This document shows, piece after piece, positions 37,251-47,954 of a DNA stretch of 64,000 bases; within the stretch, counting starts at the first letter, position 1, and the number at the start of each line of letters is the position of its first letter. Source of the stretch: Pinus tabuliformis. Lineage: Eukaryota > Streptophyta > Pinopsida > Pinales > Pinaceae. Below the pieces are notes generated by a model. That model did no database searches, had not been told where the DNA came from, and saw only the letters and a program-made list of their open reading frames with translations. The position numbers and the translations under genes are program-made. The DNA is taken from assembly GCA_031772625.1 (NCBI GenBank), contig CM062820.1, forward strand, positions 1,078,555,369 through 1,078,619,368, given 5' to 3'.

Positions 37251-39570
37251 TAATTGTTAATTCTCATTATCATAATCATTGTCATCATCATCACCATCAT
37301 CCTTGTCATCGTTATTGCCATCATTACATTATCATAATAATCACCATTCATGTCATCATCATCAGCTCCATCATCATCATCATTATGGACATTGTTTGCA
37401 ATTGTTTATAATTATAGACGTTGTAAGAAATATCATCAACCCAAAAAATGTGATCAGTGCTAGAAAAGGGTTGTTTAGGACACATTGATATACGTAAGAG
37501 AAATAACAACTCTATTTTTGAGAGATGATCGATGATCATCATCATCACCACCATTATCATCGTCATTGTCATTTTTATCATCCCCATCATCATCATTAAT
37601 GTAATTTCTATCAACATTGTTGTAATCATCATCATCATTCATGCCATTATTGTTTTTGATGATGACCTAGATGAAAATGATGATGATGACACCAAAGATA
37701 ATGCTTATGATTATGACAATGACAACATCTAAAATTGGGAAGATTCGCCAAGGTCATTAGCGTCGTCATCATCATAATCATTGCCATCATCATCATTAAT
37801 GTCATTGTAACCACTATCGTCTTTATCATCATAATCACAATTCATGTCATCGCCATCATCTTCATTTTCATCATTGTCAATATTATTGACATTGTCATCA
37901 ATTGTTCATAATTGTCAATGCCATAAGGAATATCATCAATGCAGAAAATATGATGAGTGTTGGAAAAGGGATGCAAAAGCGAACATAGAAATGGGGGCAA
38001 CAATAGAAGTAAAATTGGATGAAAAGTGGATACAACATAAGTAGATGCACAACAACATGAAAAACCTAACACAAAAGTGGATGCAAAAGTAGATGCAGCT
38101 GTCAATGCAAACTTGGATGCAAACATGAAGGCAAAAGTGGAAGCAAACATGGGTCCAATGGTAGGTGTAAAACTTGGCACAAACTGTGGTGAAACAAATG
38201 TGGATGCAACAACGGACACAAAAGTAGATGCAAAAATGGATGAAACAAAAGTGGATACAATAGGGGATGCAAAAACATACACAATATCTGATGCAAACTT
38301 GAACACAAAAGAGGATGCAAATGTGGATGCAAACGTGGAAGCAAATGTGGTTGCAATGGTAGGCGCAAGATATGGTGCAACAAAAGTGGATGTAACAATA
38401 GACAAAAAATATGCAAAATAAGATGCAAAAATGGATGTAAAAGTGGAAGCAAACATTGATGCAACAAGAAAAACAAAATTGGATGAAAAAAATGGATACA
38501 ATGGAAGTAGATGCAAAAGTAGATACCAAACGAGATGCAAAACCCAATGCATAAACCTGACACAAAAGTGGATGCAAAAATAGATGCAATATTTGATGCA
38601 AAAGAGGATGTGAACATGGATGCAAAATTGGAAGCAAACGTGGATACAATAGTGAGTGCAAAACATGGTGCAAATTATGGCATAACAAAAGTGGATGTAA
38701 TGATAGATGAAAAAAAAGAATCAAAGTATGATGCAAATGAAGATGTAAAAAGGGATGCAAAAAGTGAAATTTAAAATGGGTGTAACAGTGGATGCAAAAT
38801 TGTATGCAAAAGTGGATGCAATAGAAGTCGATGCAAAAGTAGATGCAAAACGAGACACAAAACCCGATGCAAATCCTGGTCCAAAATTGGATACAAAAAG
38901 GGATGCAAAAATAGATGTAGTAGTTGATGAAAACCTAGATGCAAATGAGGATGCAAACGTGGATGCAAAATTATAATCAAAAGTGGGTGCAAAAGGAGGT
39001 GCCAAACTAGGCGCCAATTGTGGCACAAAAATATTAGATGCAATAGTGGGTACAATAATAGATGCAAAAGAGGATGTAAATATGGATGCCAAACAAGATG
39101 GAAAAGTGGATGCAACAAAAGTAGATGCAAAATTATATGCAAAACTAGACACAAAACTCGATGTAAAACGTGGCGCAAAAGTGATGCACAAATGGATGAA
39201 AAAATGGATGCAAAAAATGATTTAAAAAAGGATGCAAAAGTCGATGCAAAAGTTGATGCAAGTGTAGGTGAAAAAAGTGGATGAAAATGAGGATGCAAAA
39301 GTATGTCAAACAAAAATAGATGCCAAAATTGATGCAAAACTTGGAACAAAACCTGGTGCAAAGGATGACATAAAACTTGGCATAAAATTTGGTGCAAAAC
39401 GTGGTGCAAAACCTATTGCAATACCTGGTGCTAAACTTGGTGTAAGATTTGGTGCAAAACTTGATGCAAATTTTGTGTCAAGTTTTGCACCATATTTGAT
39501 AAATGGATGCAAATAGCACCAAAAATGGGCTCTAGATGCAAAAAAAGAAGTAAAAAGGGACACTAATCGC
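37251..39570. repeat. CACTA internal module, copy 2, and right subterminal array
   Basis: It repeats the order of copy 1: a CAT-rich block (37,260-37,950) with the 60-bp core near 37,400 and 37,905, then a GATGCAAAA array that runs to the right terminus (37,960-39,560). The motif is the reverse complement of the left array, giving the inverted subterminal arrangement of CACTA elements. The array is about 1.6 kb and free of stops over long distances on both strands; two overlapping 274-codon minus-strand frames are artefacts of this. Confidence 0.85.
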
Positions 39571-39586
39571 TGGTTTTGTTGTAGTG

Positions 39587-40325
39587 TGGGATGGAGTGCA
39601 GGCAGAAAGAAGAAGACTTGGTAAACAACCGATCAAGAATTGGAATAGAATGGTGGAAAAACTAAAAGGTAAGTTTTTTCCAAATGATTATCAATAGACA
39701 TTGTTTAAATAGATGCAAAACCTTAGATAGAGGTCTATGACAGTAAAACAATACACAGAGGAATTCTACAAAGTGAGCATAAGAGCTAGACAAATCCAAG
39801 ATACATATGAGAAGGTTGCAAGATATGTAAATGGACTCAAAATGGAGATCCAAGATGAGCTAAGTGTACTGTCTCCTAAAACAGTAGAAGAGGCTTATCA
39901 AATGGTATTGAAGGCTGAATAAAAACTCATGAGGAAGCAGTCTGCCAGAAATAGGGGTCTTTTCCAAGGAAGGGGAAGTCAAGGTGGTAGAGGAAGGTCT
40001 ACAGCGCCTAGAGATGGAGCTAGCAGCAGCTCAAGTCAGCACGCACATAGGAGGTGATGCAAGTGGCAGAGGGATTTTTTCTAGAGGAAGAGGAGGCAGA
40101 GGCAGAGGAAGAGAAGTCAGATGTTACAGATGTAATACGCTGGGACACAGAGCCTATGAGTTCCCAGAAAACATAGGAATGAATCAAAGGAATGCAATTG
40201 TTGCTAAGACTGAAGAGGAAACAGCAAAGGTGCCAGAAGAAGAAAATGTACCAGATAAAGGAGAGTCTTTAGTAGTTAACAAAGTTTTACTAAAGTCAGC
40301 TAAGGACATTGTTGAACCAGCATAG
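39587..40325 (+). pseudogene. Gypsy gag, 3' part, with altered zinc knuckle
   Basis: Resumes gag after the CACTA: DGVQAERRRLGKQPIKNW, then KLKGKFFPNDYQ followed by stops, then MTVKQYTEEFYKVSIRARQ and LSVLSPKTVEEAYQMVLKAE (39,737-39,922). A basic RG-rich stretch and a zinc knuckle follow at about 40,120-40,170: CYRCNTLGHRAYEF. The last Cys of C-x2-C-x4-H-x4-C is Phe, so zinc binding would be lost. Four stops or shifts separate the pieces. Confidence 0.85.
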
Positions 40326-40660
40326 AGAAAGACCTTGTTCAGGACTGTGAGTAAGGTTCAAGGGAAGTGTTGTCAGATGATAATTGATAGTGGTAGCATA
40401 GATAATTTAGTCTCTACAGAAGTAGTGGAGAAGTTGAAATTGAAAACAAAGAAACACCCAACACCTTACAAGGTGTCATGGCTTCAAAAGGGGTATCAGT
40501 TGGTAGTGAATGAGCAGTGTGAAGTGGAGTTGCAGTTGGGCAAATACAATGACAAAATTATGTGTGCTGTGATGCCTATGGATGTGTGTCACATATTGCT
40601 GGGAAGACCTTGGCAGTATGACAGAGGAGCTATGCATGATGGATAGAGGAACACCTATAA
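40326..40660 (+). pseudogene. Gypsy aspartic protease domain
   Basis: Open frame with the retropepsin active site in CCQMIIDSGSIDNLVSTEVV (D-S-G-S) and the second conserved element HILLGRPWQYDRG. This domain normally cuts Gag-Pol into its parts. The frame itself is intact for 103 codons, but flanking stops separate it from gag and RT. It is closely similar to the protease segment at 50,905-51,660 on the other strand. Confidence 0.85.
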
Positions 40661-42306
40661 ATTTAGCAAAGATGGTATTAATCATACATTGCTACTTATG
40701 GAAAAAGAGGATTCATCAAAGAAACCTGATCCAAAGACCCTTTTGTTGAGTGGAAATGAGTACTTGCAGCAGATGGAAGAAGATGAGGTAAGTTTTGTTT
40801 GGTTTGCAAACCCAAGGTAATAATTACTTCTACAAAAGTTTCTGATTTACAAATTGAAATTCAAGAGATGCTGGACAGTTATTGTGATATTATTGTAGAT
40901 GATTTTCCTGATGAATTACCACCCATTAGAAAAATCAACCATCACATAGATTTGATTCCAGGATCAAATCTACCTAATAAAGCAGCTTACAGGATGACTC
41001 CCATAGAGAATGAAGAAATTAAGAAATAGGTTCAGGAACCGTTAGACAAAGGATTGGTTAGATAGAGTCTGAGTCCTTATGTAGTGCCAATAGTGTTGAG
41101 CTCGAAGAAAGATGGAGGTTGGAGAATGTGCTCTTATTCAAGAGCAATCAATAAGATAACAATCAGGTGCAGATTTCCTTTACCTAGAATTTAAGATTTG
41201 ATGGATTGTTTGAGTGGAGCAAGATATTTTACAAAGCTAGATTTAAAAAGTGGTTATCATCAAATTAGAATTAGATAAGGAGATGAATGGAAAACTGCTT
41301 TTAAGACCAATGAAGGATTGTATGAATGGATGGTAATGCCTTTTGGATTGTCAAATGCATCTAGTACATTTATGAGGCTCATGAATGAAGTTTTGAAAGA
41401 ATTCATAGGTAAATTTGTAATAGTATATCTTGATGATATATTAGTTTACAGTAAATCAAAGGAGGAGCATGTGAGACATCTGAATTATGTCTTACAGAGG
41501 CTACAAAAAGAGAAGTTACTGATAAATTTAAAGAAATGTTCATTCATGAAAGAGGAGTTGGTGTATTTGGGTTTTGTTGTTTATTCTTATGGATTAAAGA
41601 TGGATCCTGAGAAGATTAAGGCAATCATGGAGTGGCCTTCACCAAAAAGTGTCTTTGAGGTAAGAAGTTTTCATGGTCTTGCTAGTTTTTATAGGAAATT
41701 CATAAGGAATTTTAGTAAGATCAATGCTTCAATTATTGATACTATAAAGAAGGACAAACATCCATTTGAATGGATCGCTGAAGTAGAAAAGAACTTCCAG
41801 TTGTTGAAGAGAAAGATTACTGAGAAGTCTATTTCGATTTTACCTAATTTTATTAAACCTTTTCAAGTGAAGTGTGATGCCAGTGGAGAAGCCATTGGAG
41901 CTATTTTAAGTCAGGAGGACAGACCTGTAGCTTATTTTAGTGAAAAGTTGAATGAGTCAAAGAAGAAATATTCTTCTTATGACAAGGAATTTTATGCAGT
42001 GGTGCAGTCTTTGAAGAAGTGGAGACATTACTTGATGTCTAAGGAGTTCATATTATATTCAGATAACCATGCATTGCAGTATATTATGCAACAACCAAAG
42101 CTTAACCAGAAGCATGAAAAATGGGTAGAATACCTTTAAGGTTTCAATTTTGTGTTAAAACATATAACTGGTCAATCAAACAAAGTAGTAGATGCCTTAA
42201 GTAGGAAACACATTTTAGTGCAAGAAAGTCAAATTCAAGTGTTGGGTTTTGATTTTCTTAAGGAATTATATGAAGAAGATCTAGATTTTAAAGAGGCATT
42301 TGAAGC
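40661..42306 (+). pseudogene. Gypsy reverse transcriptase and RNase H
   Basis: Early RT carries stops (after NEEIKK, in LVR-SLSP, FPLPRI-DLMD and RIR-GDEWKT). From 41,318 a 273-codon frame is open: WMVMPFGLSNASSTFMRLMN, the catalytic box VIVYLDDILVYSK, the thumb (LLINLKKCSFMKEEL), then RNase H with FQVKCDASGEAIGAILSQE, YSSYDKEFYAVVQSLKKW and LYSDNHALQY. The tether segment follows (HITGQSNKVVDALSRK, then DLDFKEAFEA), where the copia LTR begins at 42,307. Copying of element RNA into DNA would be its role; the stops make it inactive. Confidence 0.9.
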
Positions 42307-42592
42307 TGTTGGCATTATGATTCAGGTGTTGTCCTTGATGGCAAACTCTTTCAGGTGGTAAATCAAGAAGGACGCAGGAAATATGTTCAGCAAGTGCGTC
42401 CCCGCAGGTATACCATACAGAACCCGCGTCCAGGGACGCTGGCCAGCCGTTCAGAAGGTGCGTCCGCCCAGTGCACACATTTCAAGGTAGAGAAAAGCTC
42501 GTGGGGGTTTCTTGTGTGGTATCTAGCCGACGGTTGTGTGTTTCTATGGTGTCGGCTCGTGGTATTGTTCCACGCTTTGGGGAGAAGCTTGC

Positions 42593-42602
42593 CTATATAA
42601 AG
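42593..42602 (+). promoter_or_regulatory. TATA box of the copia LTR
   Basis: CTATATAAAG about 290 bp into the LTR, preceded by GC-richer sequence and followed by a long R-U5 region. This is the likely promoter for the element RNA. Confidence 0.6.
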
Positions 42603-42833
42603 CAAAGGAGTTCATTTGGATTAAACATCATCTTGGTTGATCATCTCTTGGTGTGATCTAGTCCATATCTTTAAGGGTAAATCTTCTAATGGACTACGAT
42701 CTATATGGCGCATGATCAGATCTGTGGATCTGAGTGTTTGGGTTGGTTCTGAAGTCCTCTTATCTTCTATATCTAAAGGGACGCAGATTCAGTGAAGGGA
42801 AAGTGCGCCGGGACGCAGTACAGTAAAGGATCA

Positions 42834-42919
42834 GGTGCGTCTCTGAAGCGAAGGACGCGGCGCGACTGTGGTATTGGGTGCGTCTCTGAAGCGAAAGACG
42901 CGGCGCGATAGTGTTGATG
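42834..42919 (+). repeat. 43-bp tandem repeat in the copia LTR
   Basis: GGTGCGTCTCTGAAGCGAA starts at 42,834 and again at 42,877. Both copies contain GACGCGGCGCGA and differ at only a few bases. Confidence 0.9.
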
Positions 42920-43511
42920 TGTGCGTCGGTCGCAGACAAGAAAAAGGAACAGTGCGTCTGCACGCAGAACAGCATAAGGTATACTGCGTCCAGTCGCAAG
43001 CCACAGAAAGAAAATATGCGTCCCTGTCTTAAGATGATCTGTTAACTGTATATTTCTGTTCATAAGGTGTTCTGGGTTGTTTCTGTAATTACTGATCTGA
43101 TATCTGTAGTAGACTGTATCTATTGTATACTTGTTGATCATTTGATTCTTCATGAAAAGAAGTAGTGGGTTGTAGCTCCCTTCCAGGAGAAGTCTGGAAA
43201 ACGAGAAAGAGTTGTAGCTCTTTGCAGGTTGCAGCCTGCGTGCTGGTAAAGGACTGCACCAGTACAAAATCATTGTAAAAAGAATTTCTTGAAAGAAGAT
43301 AGAGACATTATTGCAGCAGGTGGTTTTTCTCCCGCATTGGGTTTCCACCTTACATCTTGTGTTCTTTGGTGTGACTGTCTATTTTCTTTATTCATGCTCA
43401 TTGTTTTATGGTACTGATATGCAAGAATATTTCAAAAGATCAAATAAGGAAGATTTGGTAAATTGCTAGATAATACTGATTCACCCCCCTCTCAGTATTA
43501 TTTCCAACAAT

Positions 43512-43523
43512 TGGTATCAGAGC
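43512..43523 (+). promoter_or_regulatory. Primer-binding site of the copia element
   Basis: TGGTATCAGAGC, two bases after the LTR end; complementary to initiator tRNA-Met. Confidence 0.95.
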
Positions 43524-43568
43524 AGGTCCTTCAGAACAGCTTGATCGCTTGAAGGTAGATCGATCATC

Positions 43569-46500
43569 ATGAGCAACTACGAGAGAGAAGCATCAATCAG
43601 GCCACCTGTCTTCGATGGGACAAACTTCAATTATTGGAAGGTAAGAGTTACTGCATATCTTCAATCTCTTGGTACAGAAGTTTGGAACATTGTAGAATCA
43701 GGCTATGCCTTTCCTTCAGTTACTCCTACAGATCCAGCTGAGAAAAAGCAGTATGAAACAAATGCAAAAGCAGTCAGTACTCTATTAGGAAGTATATCTC
43801 AAACAGAGTTCATGAAGGTCATGCACTTCAAATCAGCAAAAGAGATATGGGACAAAATGATCACTAGCTATGAAGGAGATGAACAGGTAAAAGAAGCTAA
43901 ACTTCAAACTCTCAGGATTCAATATGAGACTCTCAAGATGTATAATGATGAAAGTGTGGCTAATTATTTTCTTCGGGTAGATGAGATTGTTAATTGTATG
44001 AAAAATTTGGGTGAAGAAATAAAAGAGACTATAGTAGTTCAAAAGATTCTAAGATCTTTATCTCCCAAGTTTGAATCTAAAGTATCTGCAGTAGAAGAAA
44101 AGGAAAATCTCCGTGTTCTCACTATGTCTCAGCTGCATGGAATTCTAACTGCTTATGAAATGAGAAAGGGAGGTCCATCAGACAGAAGGGAAGCTGCTTT
44201 TAAAGCATCAGGCAAAGAAGATCACTATGAAGCAAGTCATGTTCCAGAAGAAGAGGAAGAAGAATCAAACTTTGTCAGAAATCTTCAAAGGGGTTCTGGA
44301 AGGTTCAGAGGTAAGCTACCTTTCAAATGTTTTGCTTGTGGAAGAGTAGGTCATTATGCTGCAAAATGCTCTTATAAGGATAAAGGAAAGGAACCAGTTA
44401 GATGGAACAAGAAACAGGGTACAAATAAGAAAAGCTACTACACCCATGAAGATAGCGATGGCTTATCAAACAGTGATGAAGATGAACAAGGTAACAAATA
44501 TAGATTGTTAATGGCATTTGAAGATGATAATTATAAGGATGCTATAGATGTGGATAACCTTTATGATGAAATTACTAGACTCAAGAGATGTATAGAAGAA
44601 AAGAACATGATTATTGATACTCTACAATTTCAGATTGATGAAAAGGAAAAACATCTTGAAAAATTAGAAGGTGAAATTGTTGGTCTTAGAAAAGAAATTG
44701 AGAAAACAAAAACTATTAATCTCAAGTTTGTCAAAGGATCTGAAACATTGAATGAGATTATCAGTGTGCAGCGGTCTCCACTAAATAAGACAGGTCTGGG
44801 CTACAATGGAGAAACTTCTCAAGCTTCCACTTCAAAAAGTTATCTTGATGCAGCAAGAAGAAATGAGCAAGAACACAAGGAAGATCATCAGGTAAAGCAG
44901 GGACAAACTTCAAACTATCAGGGGCAATCCAGCTTAAGGGTGAACAAAAGCCACAACCAGCCACAGGTAAAATCTTCTCAATTTGGTTCAAGAATAGATG
45001 AAAATAGAAATTACAATCAGTTGGCTGGTAGATTCAATAATCGCAGAAACTTCTTCAATGGACAATGCTTTTCTTGCCATAACTTTGGTCACAAAGCAGC
45101 CCAATGTGTTGCGTATAAAACAATCATGACTAGGGAAGCTCAAAAACAAAGAAGCATGACAGGGATTACAAAAAGGACCTATAACAATTTTTCAGCTCTT
45201 GAAAATGAAGTTGAATGCTCTATTTGCAATAATTTTGGACATGAAGATGTTGAATGCAGAAGCAGGTTTCCGGAAAGAAAGGTACAAGAACAAAAAAGGG
45301 AACAAACCTCAGGCACCAAAACATGGAAAATAAAGGAACCTCAAACAGAAAGATGTGGGATAGCATTCTATGCAGAAGGACAAGAAAATCTATGGTACAT
45401 TGACAGTGGATGTTCAAAGCACATGACAGGTGATAAAGAAAAACTTGAATCTTATTCTAATTTAGAAAAGGGAAAGAAAGTCTCTTTTGGAAATGATACT
45501 CCTGCAACTATAAAAGGAAAAGGTATTGCTCCTTTAAAAGAAGATGTTAAGGCTGGAAATGTTTTGTTTGTTGATGGACTAAAGCATAATCTTCTAAGTG
45601 TAAGCCAGATGTGTGATCAAAGAACCGAGGTTATATTCAGATCAGATGGATGTCTTGTTCGTGATCTTGATACAGGTAAAACAGTTCTCAAAGGAAAAAG
45701 AACTTCAAATAATCTATACATTTTTGATGAAGAACAACAACAATGCTATCTAAGCAAGGATGAAGAGCACTGGTTATGGCATCGAAGGTTGGGACATCTA
45801 AGCTTCTCACAAATAAGGAAAGCTTGCAAATATCAGGCAGTTCGCGATCTTCCAGATATCAAGATTCCTGACAACACCATGTGCAGATCATGTCAGTTTG
45901 GAAAACAGACTAGAACTAACTTTCCAGAGAAAGAAGGATCAGCCAGCATGCCTCTTGAGCTAGTACATACAGATGTATGTGGACCATTCAGAAAAAGAAC
46001 ACCTAGAGGAGAGGAATACTTGATATTATTTATTGACGATTTCTCCAGGTTTGTTTGGTTAGGACTTATGAAGCACAAAGATGAAGCTTTCGAAAAGTTC
46101 AAATCCTTCAAAGCCTTGGCTGAAAATGAATCAGGTCACAAGATTAAGTGCCTCAGATCCGACAGAGGTGGAGAATTTACTTCAAATGAATTTTTCGATT
46201 TCTGTGATGAACATGGAATAAGGAGAGAATTTTCTACAGCTAGAACTCCTCAGCAAAATGGAGTAGTGGAAAGAATGAACAGAACAATCCAGCAAATGGC
46301 TCGTGCTATGCTTGATGAATCAGGAACTCCTGCAACCTTCTGGGGTGAAGCTGCACATGTGGCAGTTATTATTCTCAACAAGACAAATGTCCGAGTGAAC
46401 AGCACTCAAACTCCTCATGAGCTCTGGAGTGGTAAAACTCCTTCGGTAAAGCACTTCAAAATCTTTGGGAGCAAATGCTATATCAAAAATACTGAGGAGC

Positions 46501-47954
46501 AGCTTGGCAAACTTGATCCTAGAGCAGATGAAGGTATTCTTCTTGGCTACTCTCCACATAGCAAAGCATACAAATGCTACAATAAAAGACTTGGCAGAAT
46601 TGTTGAAAGCATTGATGTAGTGGTTGATGAGAAAGGATACATTCCTAGGCAAATACATCGTGAAGACATTGAAGAAGATGAAAGCTACCCTCAAAGACAG
46701 AATGATGAAGAAGAAGAACCGCAAGAACAATTTCAAGACGGACCTCACGAAGAAGCAGAAGAAAGAACAAGAATAGAAGAAAAGACTCCATCCAGATATG
46801 TTCAAAAGAACCATCCAGAATCTCAGATCATGGGACAAAAGGAAGCAGGTATACAAACTAGAAGAACAGTTGCGAAAGCTTCAAGTTATTTGGCATTACT
46901 CTCCTCTACTGAACCACAAAATGTGAAAGAAGCATGCAAAGATGAATGTTGGGTGAAAGCAATGGATGAAGAACTTGAGCAAATCGAAAAGAACAACACT
47001 TGGGAGCTGGTTCCTAGACCAAAGGATAAGAATGTTATCGGAACAAAATGGGTTTTCAAAAATAAATTGAATGAAAATGGAGAAGTAATTAGAAACAAAG
47101 CCAGACTTGTTTGTAAAGGGTATGCACAGCAAGAAGGAATAGACTTTGAAGAAACTTTTGCTCCTGTTGCAAGACTTGAGGCCATCCGAATGTTTCTTGC
47201 TCTCTCAAGTTGTCAGAACTTCAAAGTATTTCAAATGGATGTGAAATCAGCTTTTCTGAATGGAGATTTGGATGAAGAAGTGTACATTGAACAGCCAGAT
47301 GGTTTCATTCTTGGAAACGATCCAAATCTTGTATGCCGATTAAAAAAGGCTCTCTATGGTCTCAAACAAGCTCCAAGGGCTTGGTACTACCGGTTGGACA
47401 AATATCTTCATCAACAAGGTTTTTCAAAAGGTTCAGCAGATAGCAATCTTTATATAAAAGTTGAAAATGACAAATTACTAATACTTGTTGTGTATGTAGA
47501 TGACATTATTTTTGGCAGTAATGAAGAAGCTATGAGTCAAAGCTTTGCCTCAGTCATGCAGAAAGAATTTGAGATGTCCTTGCTAGGAGAACTGACATAC
47601 TTCCTTGGTTTGCAAATCCAACAAAAGAAAGGAGGAATCCTTTTATCTCAAACCAAGTATCTCAAGCAGATTTTGAAGAAATATGGCATGGAAGATGCAA
47701 AACCAGTATGTACACCCATGGTTACAGGATGTAGTCTCAGTGCAAATGACGAATCTGCAGCAGTTCATCAACCAACCTACAGATCTATGATTGGAAGTCT
47801 TCTATATTTGACAGGTACCCGACCAGACATCATGCATGCAGTTGGAATAGTTGGAAGGTTTCAGGCAAATCCAAAGGAGACTCATCTTCAAGCAGTAAAG
47901 AGAATCTTCAAATATCTTCAAGGGACTCAAAATTATGGAACCCTATTTTGTTAG
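43569..47954 (+). CDS. SIRE-type copia Gag-Pol polyprotein, intact frame, 3'-truncated
   Basis: A single open frame of 1,461 codons from ATG at 43,569. Gag at residues 1-600 has zinc knuckles at 254-267 ([14 protein letters not shown]), 500-513 ([14 protein letters not shown]) and 550-563 ([14 protein letters not shown]), and a coiled coil at about 330-385. Protease: YIDSG with catalytic D612. Integrase: zinc finger H738, H743, C772, C775, and DDE residues D802, D865 and E901. RT about 1128-1375: GLKQAPRAW and YVDD at 1309-1312. Only the start of RNase H remains. The last four residues (TLFC) and the stop come from gypsy sequence read in another frame, after the deletion junction. The complete absence of internal stops, against a badly decayed host gypsy, indicates a recent insertion. 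It cannot replicate by itself without RNase H and a 3' LTR. Confidence 0.93.
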   Translation: MSNYEREASIRPPVFDGTNFNYWKVRVTAYLQSLGTEVWNIVESGYAFPSVTPTDPAEKKQYETNAKAVSTLLGSISQTEFMKVMHFKSAKEIWDKMITSYEGDEQVKEAKLQTLRIQYETLKMYNDESVANYFLRVDEIVNCMKNLGEEIKETIVVQKILRSLSPKFESKVSAVEEKENLRVLTMSQLHGILTAYEMRKGGPSDRREAAFKASGKEDHYEASHVPEEEEEESNFVRNLQRGSGRFRGKLPFKCFACGRVGHYAAKCSYKDKGKEPVRWNKKQGTNKKSYYTHEDSDGLSNSDEDEQGNKYRLLMAFEDDNYKDAIDVDNLYDEITRLKRCIEEKNMIIDTLQFQIDEKEKHLEKLEGEIVGLRKEIEKTKTINLKFVKGSETLNEIISVQRSPLNKTGLGYNGETSQASTSKSYLDAARRNEQEHKEDHQVKQGQTSNYQGQSSLRVNKSHNQPQVKSSQFGSRIDENRNYNQLAGRFNNRRNFFNGQCFSCHNFGHKAAQCVAYKTIMTREAQKQRSMTGITKRTYNNFSALENEVECSICNNFGHEDVECRSRFPERKVQEQKREQTSGTKTWKIKEPQTERCGIAFYAEGQENLWYIDSGCSKHMTGDKEKLESYSNLEKGKKVSFGNDTPATIKGKGIAPLKEDVKAGNVLFVDGLKHNLLSVSQMCDQRTEVIFRSDGCLVRDLDTGKTVLKGKRTSNNLYIFDEEQQQCYLSKDEEHWLWHRRLGHLSFSQIRKACKYQAVRDLPDIKIPDNTMCRSCQFGKQTRTNFPEKEGSASMPLELVHTDVCGPFRKRTPRGEEYLILFIDDFSRFVWLGLMKHKDEAFEKFKSFKALAENESGHKIKCLRSDRGGEFTSNEFFDFCDEHGIRREFSTARTPQQNGVVERMNRTIQQMARAMLDESGTPATFWGEAAHVAVIILNKTNVRVNSTQTPHELWSGKTPSVKHFKIFGSKCYIKNTEEQLGKLDPRADEGILLGYSPHSKAYKCYNKRLGRIVESIDVVVDEKGYIPRQIHREDIEEDESYPQRQNDEEEEPQEQFQDGPHEEAEERTRIEEKTPSRYVQKNHPESQIMGQKEAGIQTRRTVAKASSYLALLSSTEPQNVKEACKDECWVKAMDEELEQIEKNNTWELVPRPKDKNVIGTKWVFKNKLNENGEVIRNKARLVCKGYAQQEGIDFEETFAPVARLEAIRMFLALSSCQNFKVFQMDVKSAFLNGDLDEEVYIEQPDGFILGNDPNLVCRLKKALYGLKQAPRAWYYRLDKYLHQQGFSKGSADSNLYIKVENDKLLILVVYVDDIIFGSNEEAMSQSFASVMQKEFEMSLLGELTYFLGLQIQQKKGGILLSQTKYLKQILKKYGMEDAKPVCTPMVTGCSLSANDESAAVHQPTYRSMIGSLLYLTGTRPDIMHAVGIVGRFQANPKETHLQAVKRIFKYLQGTQNYGTLFC

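Larger units (their letters stand above)
29885..39586. mobile_element. Non-autonomous CACTA (En/Spm-type) transposon, 9,702 bp
   Basis: The left end reads CACTACAACAAAAC and the right end is its exact reverse complement, GTTTTGTTGTAGTG. The similarity runs to about 22 bp with 3 mismatches. The flanks are TGG on both sides (29,882-29,884 and 39,587-39,589), the 3-bp target duplication typical of CACTA elements. Removing the insert and one TGG restores the gypsy gag reading LWW-DGVQ. Inside are very long subterminal arrays of a 9-12 bp motif, TTTTGCATC on the left and GATGCAAAA on the right, plus CAT-rich modules and a LINE fragment. I find no transposase motif, so it probably depended on a transposase supplied elsewhere. 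Orientation is unknown. Confidence 0.92.
42307..43509 (+). repeat. Copia 5' LTR (1,203 bp)
   Basis: Begins TGTTGG and ends CCAACA, a perfect 6-bp terminal inverted repeat. Its start follows the gypsy codons for EAFEA, and its end is 2 nt before the primer-binding site. It is rich in GACGC and GCGTC motifs between 42,370 and 43,030 and contains a 43-bp tandem repeat. No 3' LTR partner is present, so insertion age cannot be read from LTR divergence. Confidence 0.92.
42307..47938 (+). mobile_element. Ty1/copia SIRE-type element, 3' end deleted, inside the gypsy
   Basis: It has a complete 5' LTR, primer-binding site and long ORF. The 3' part (rest of RNase H, polypurine tract and 3' LTR) is absent. 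At about 47,938 the sequence passes directly into gypsy code, [19 protein letters not shown], which continues the interrupted DFKEAFEA reading. A few gypsy codons between EA and NPI are also missing. A single deletion across the right copia/gypsy boundary explains this. Lineage: long LTR, several zinc knuckles, a coiled coil and the [12 protein letters not shown] motif in the extended gag are SIRE/Maximus features. Confidence 0.9.

Noticed and set aside
37842-38760. Two overlapping 274-codon minus-strand ORFs, Cys/His/Phe-rich
   Set aside because: They lie entirely in the GATGCAAAA array; the peptides are readings of a 12-bp-type repeat and equally long frames exist on the other strand and in other phases.
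29885-39586. A CACTA transposase gene inside the element
   Set aside because: Both strands of 31,376-34,929 were read and no TNPD/TNPA-like motif or long frame was found; the best frame (116 codons at 34,229) has no similarity I can name.
42773-43348. 191-codon minus-strand ORF
   Set aside because: It is antisense within the copia LTR; the sense strand is fully explained by LTR features and the peptide has no domain.
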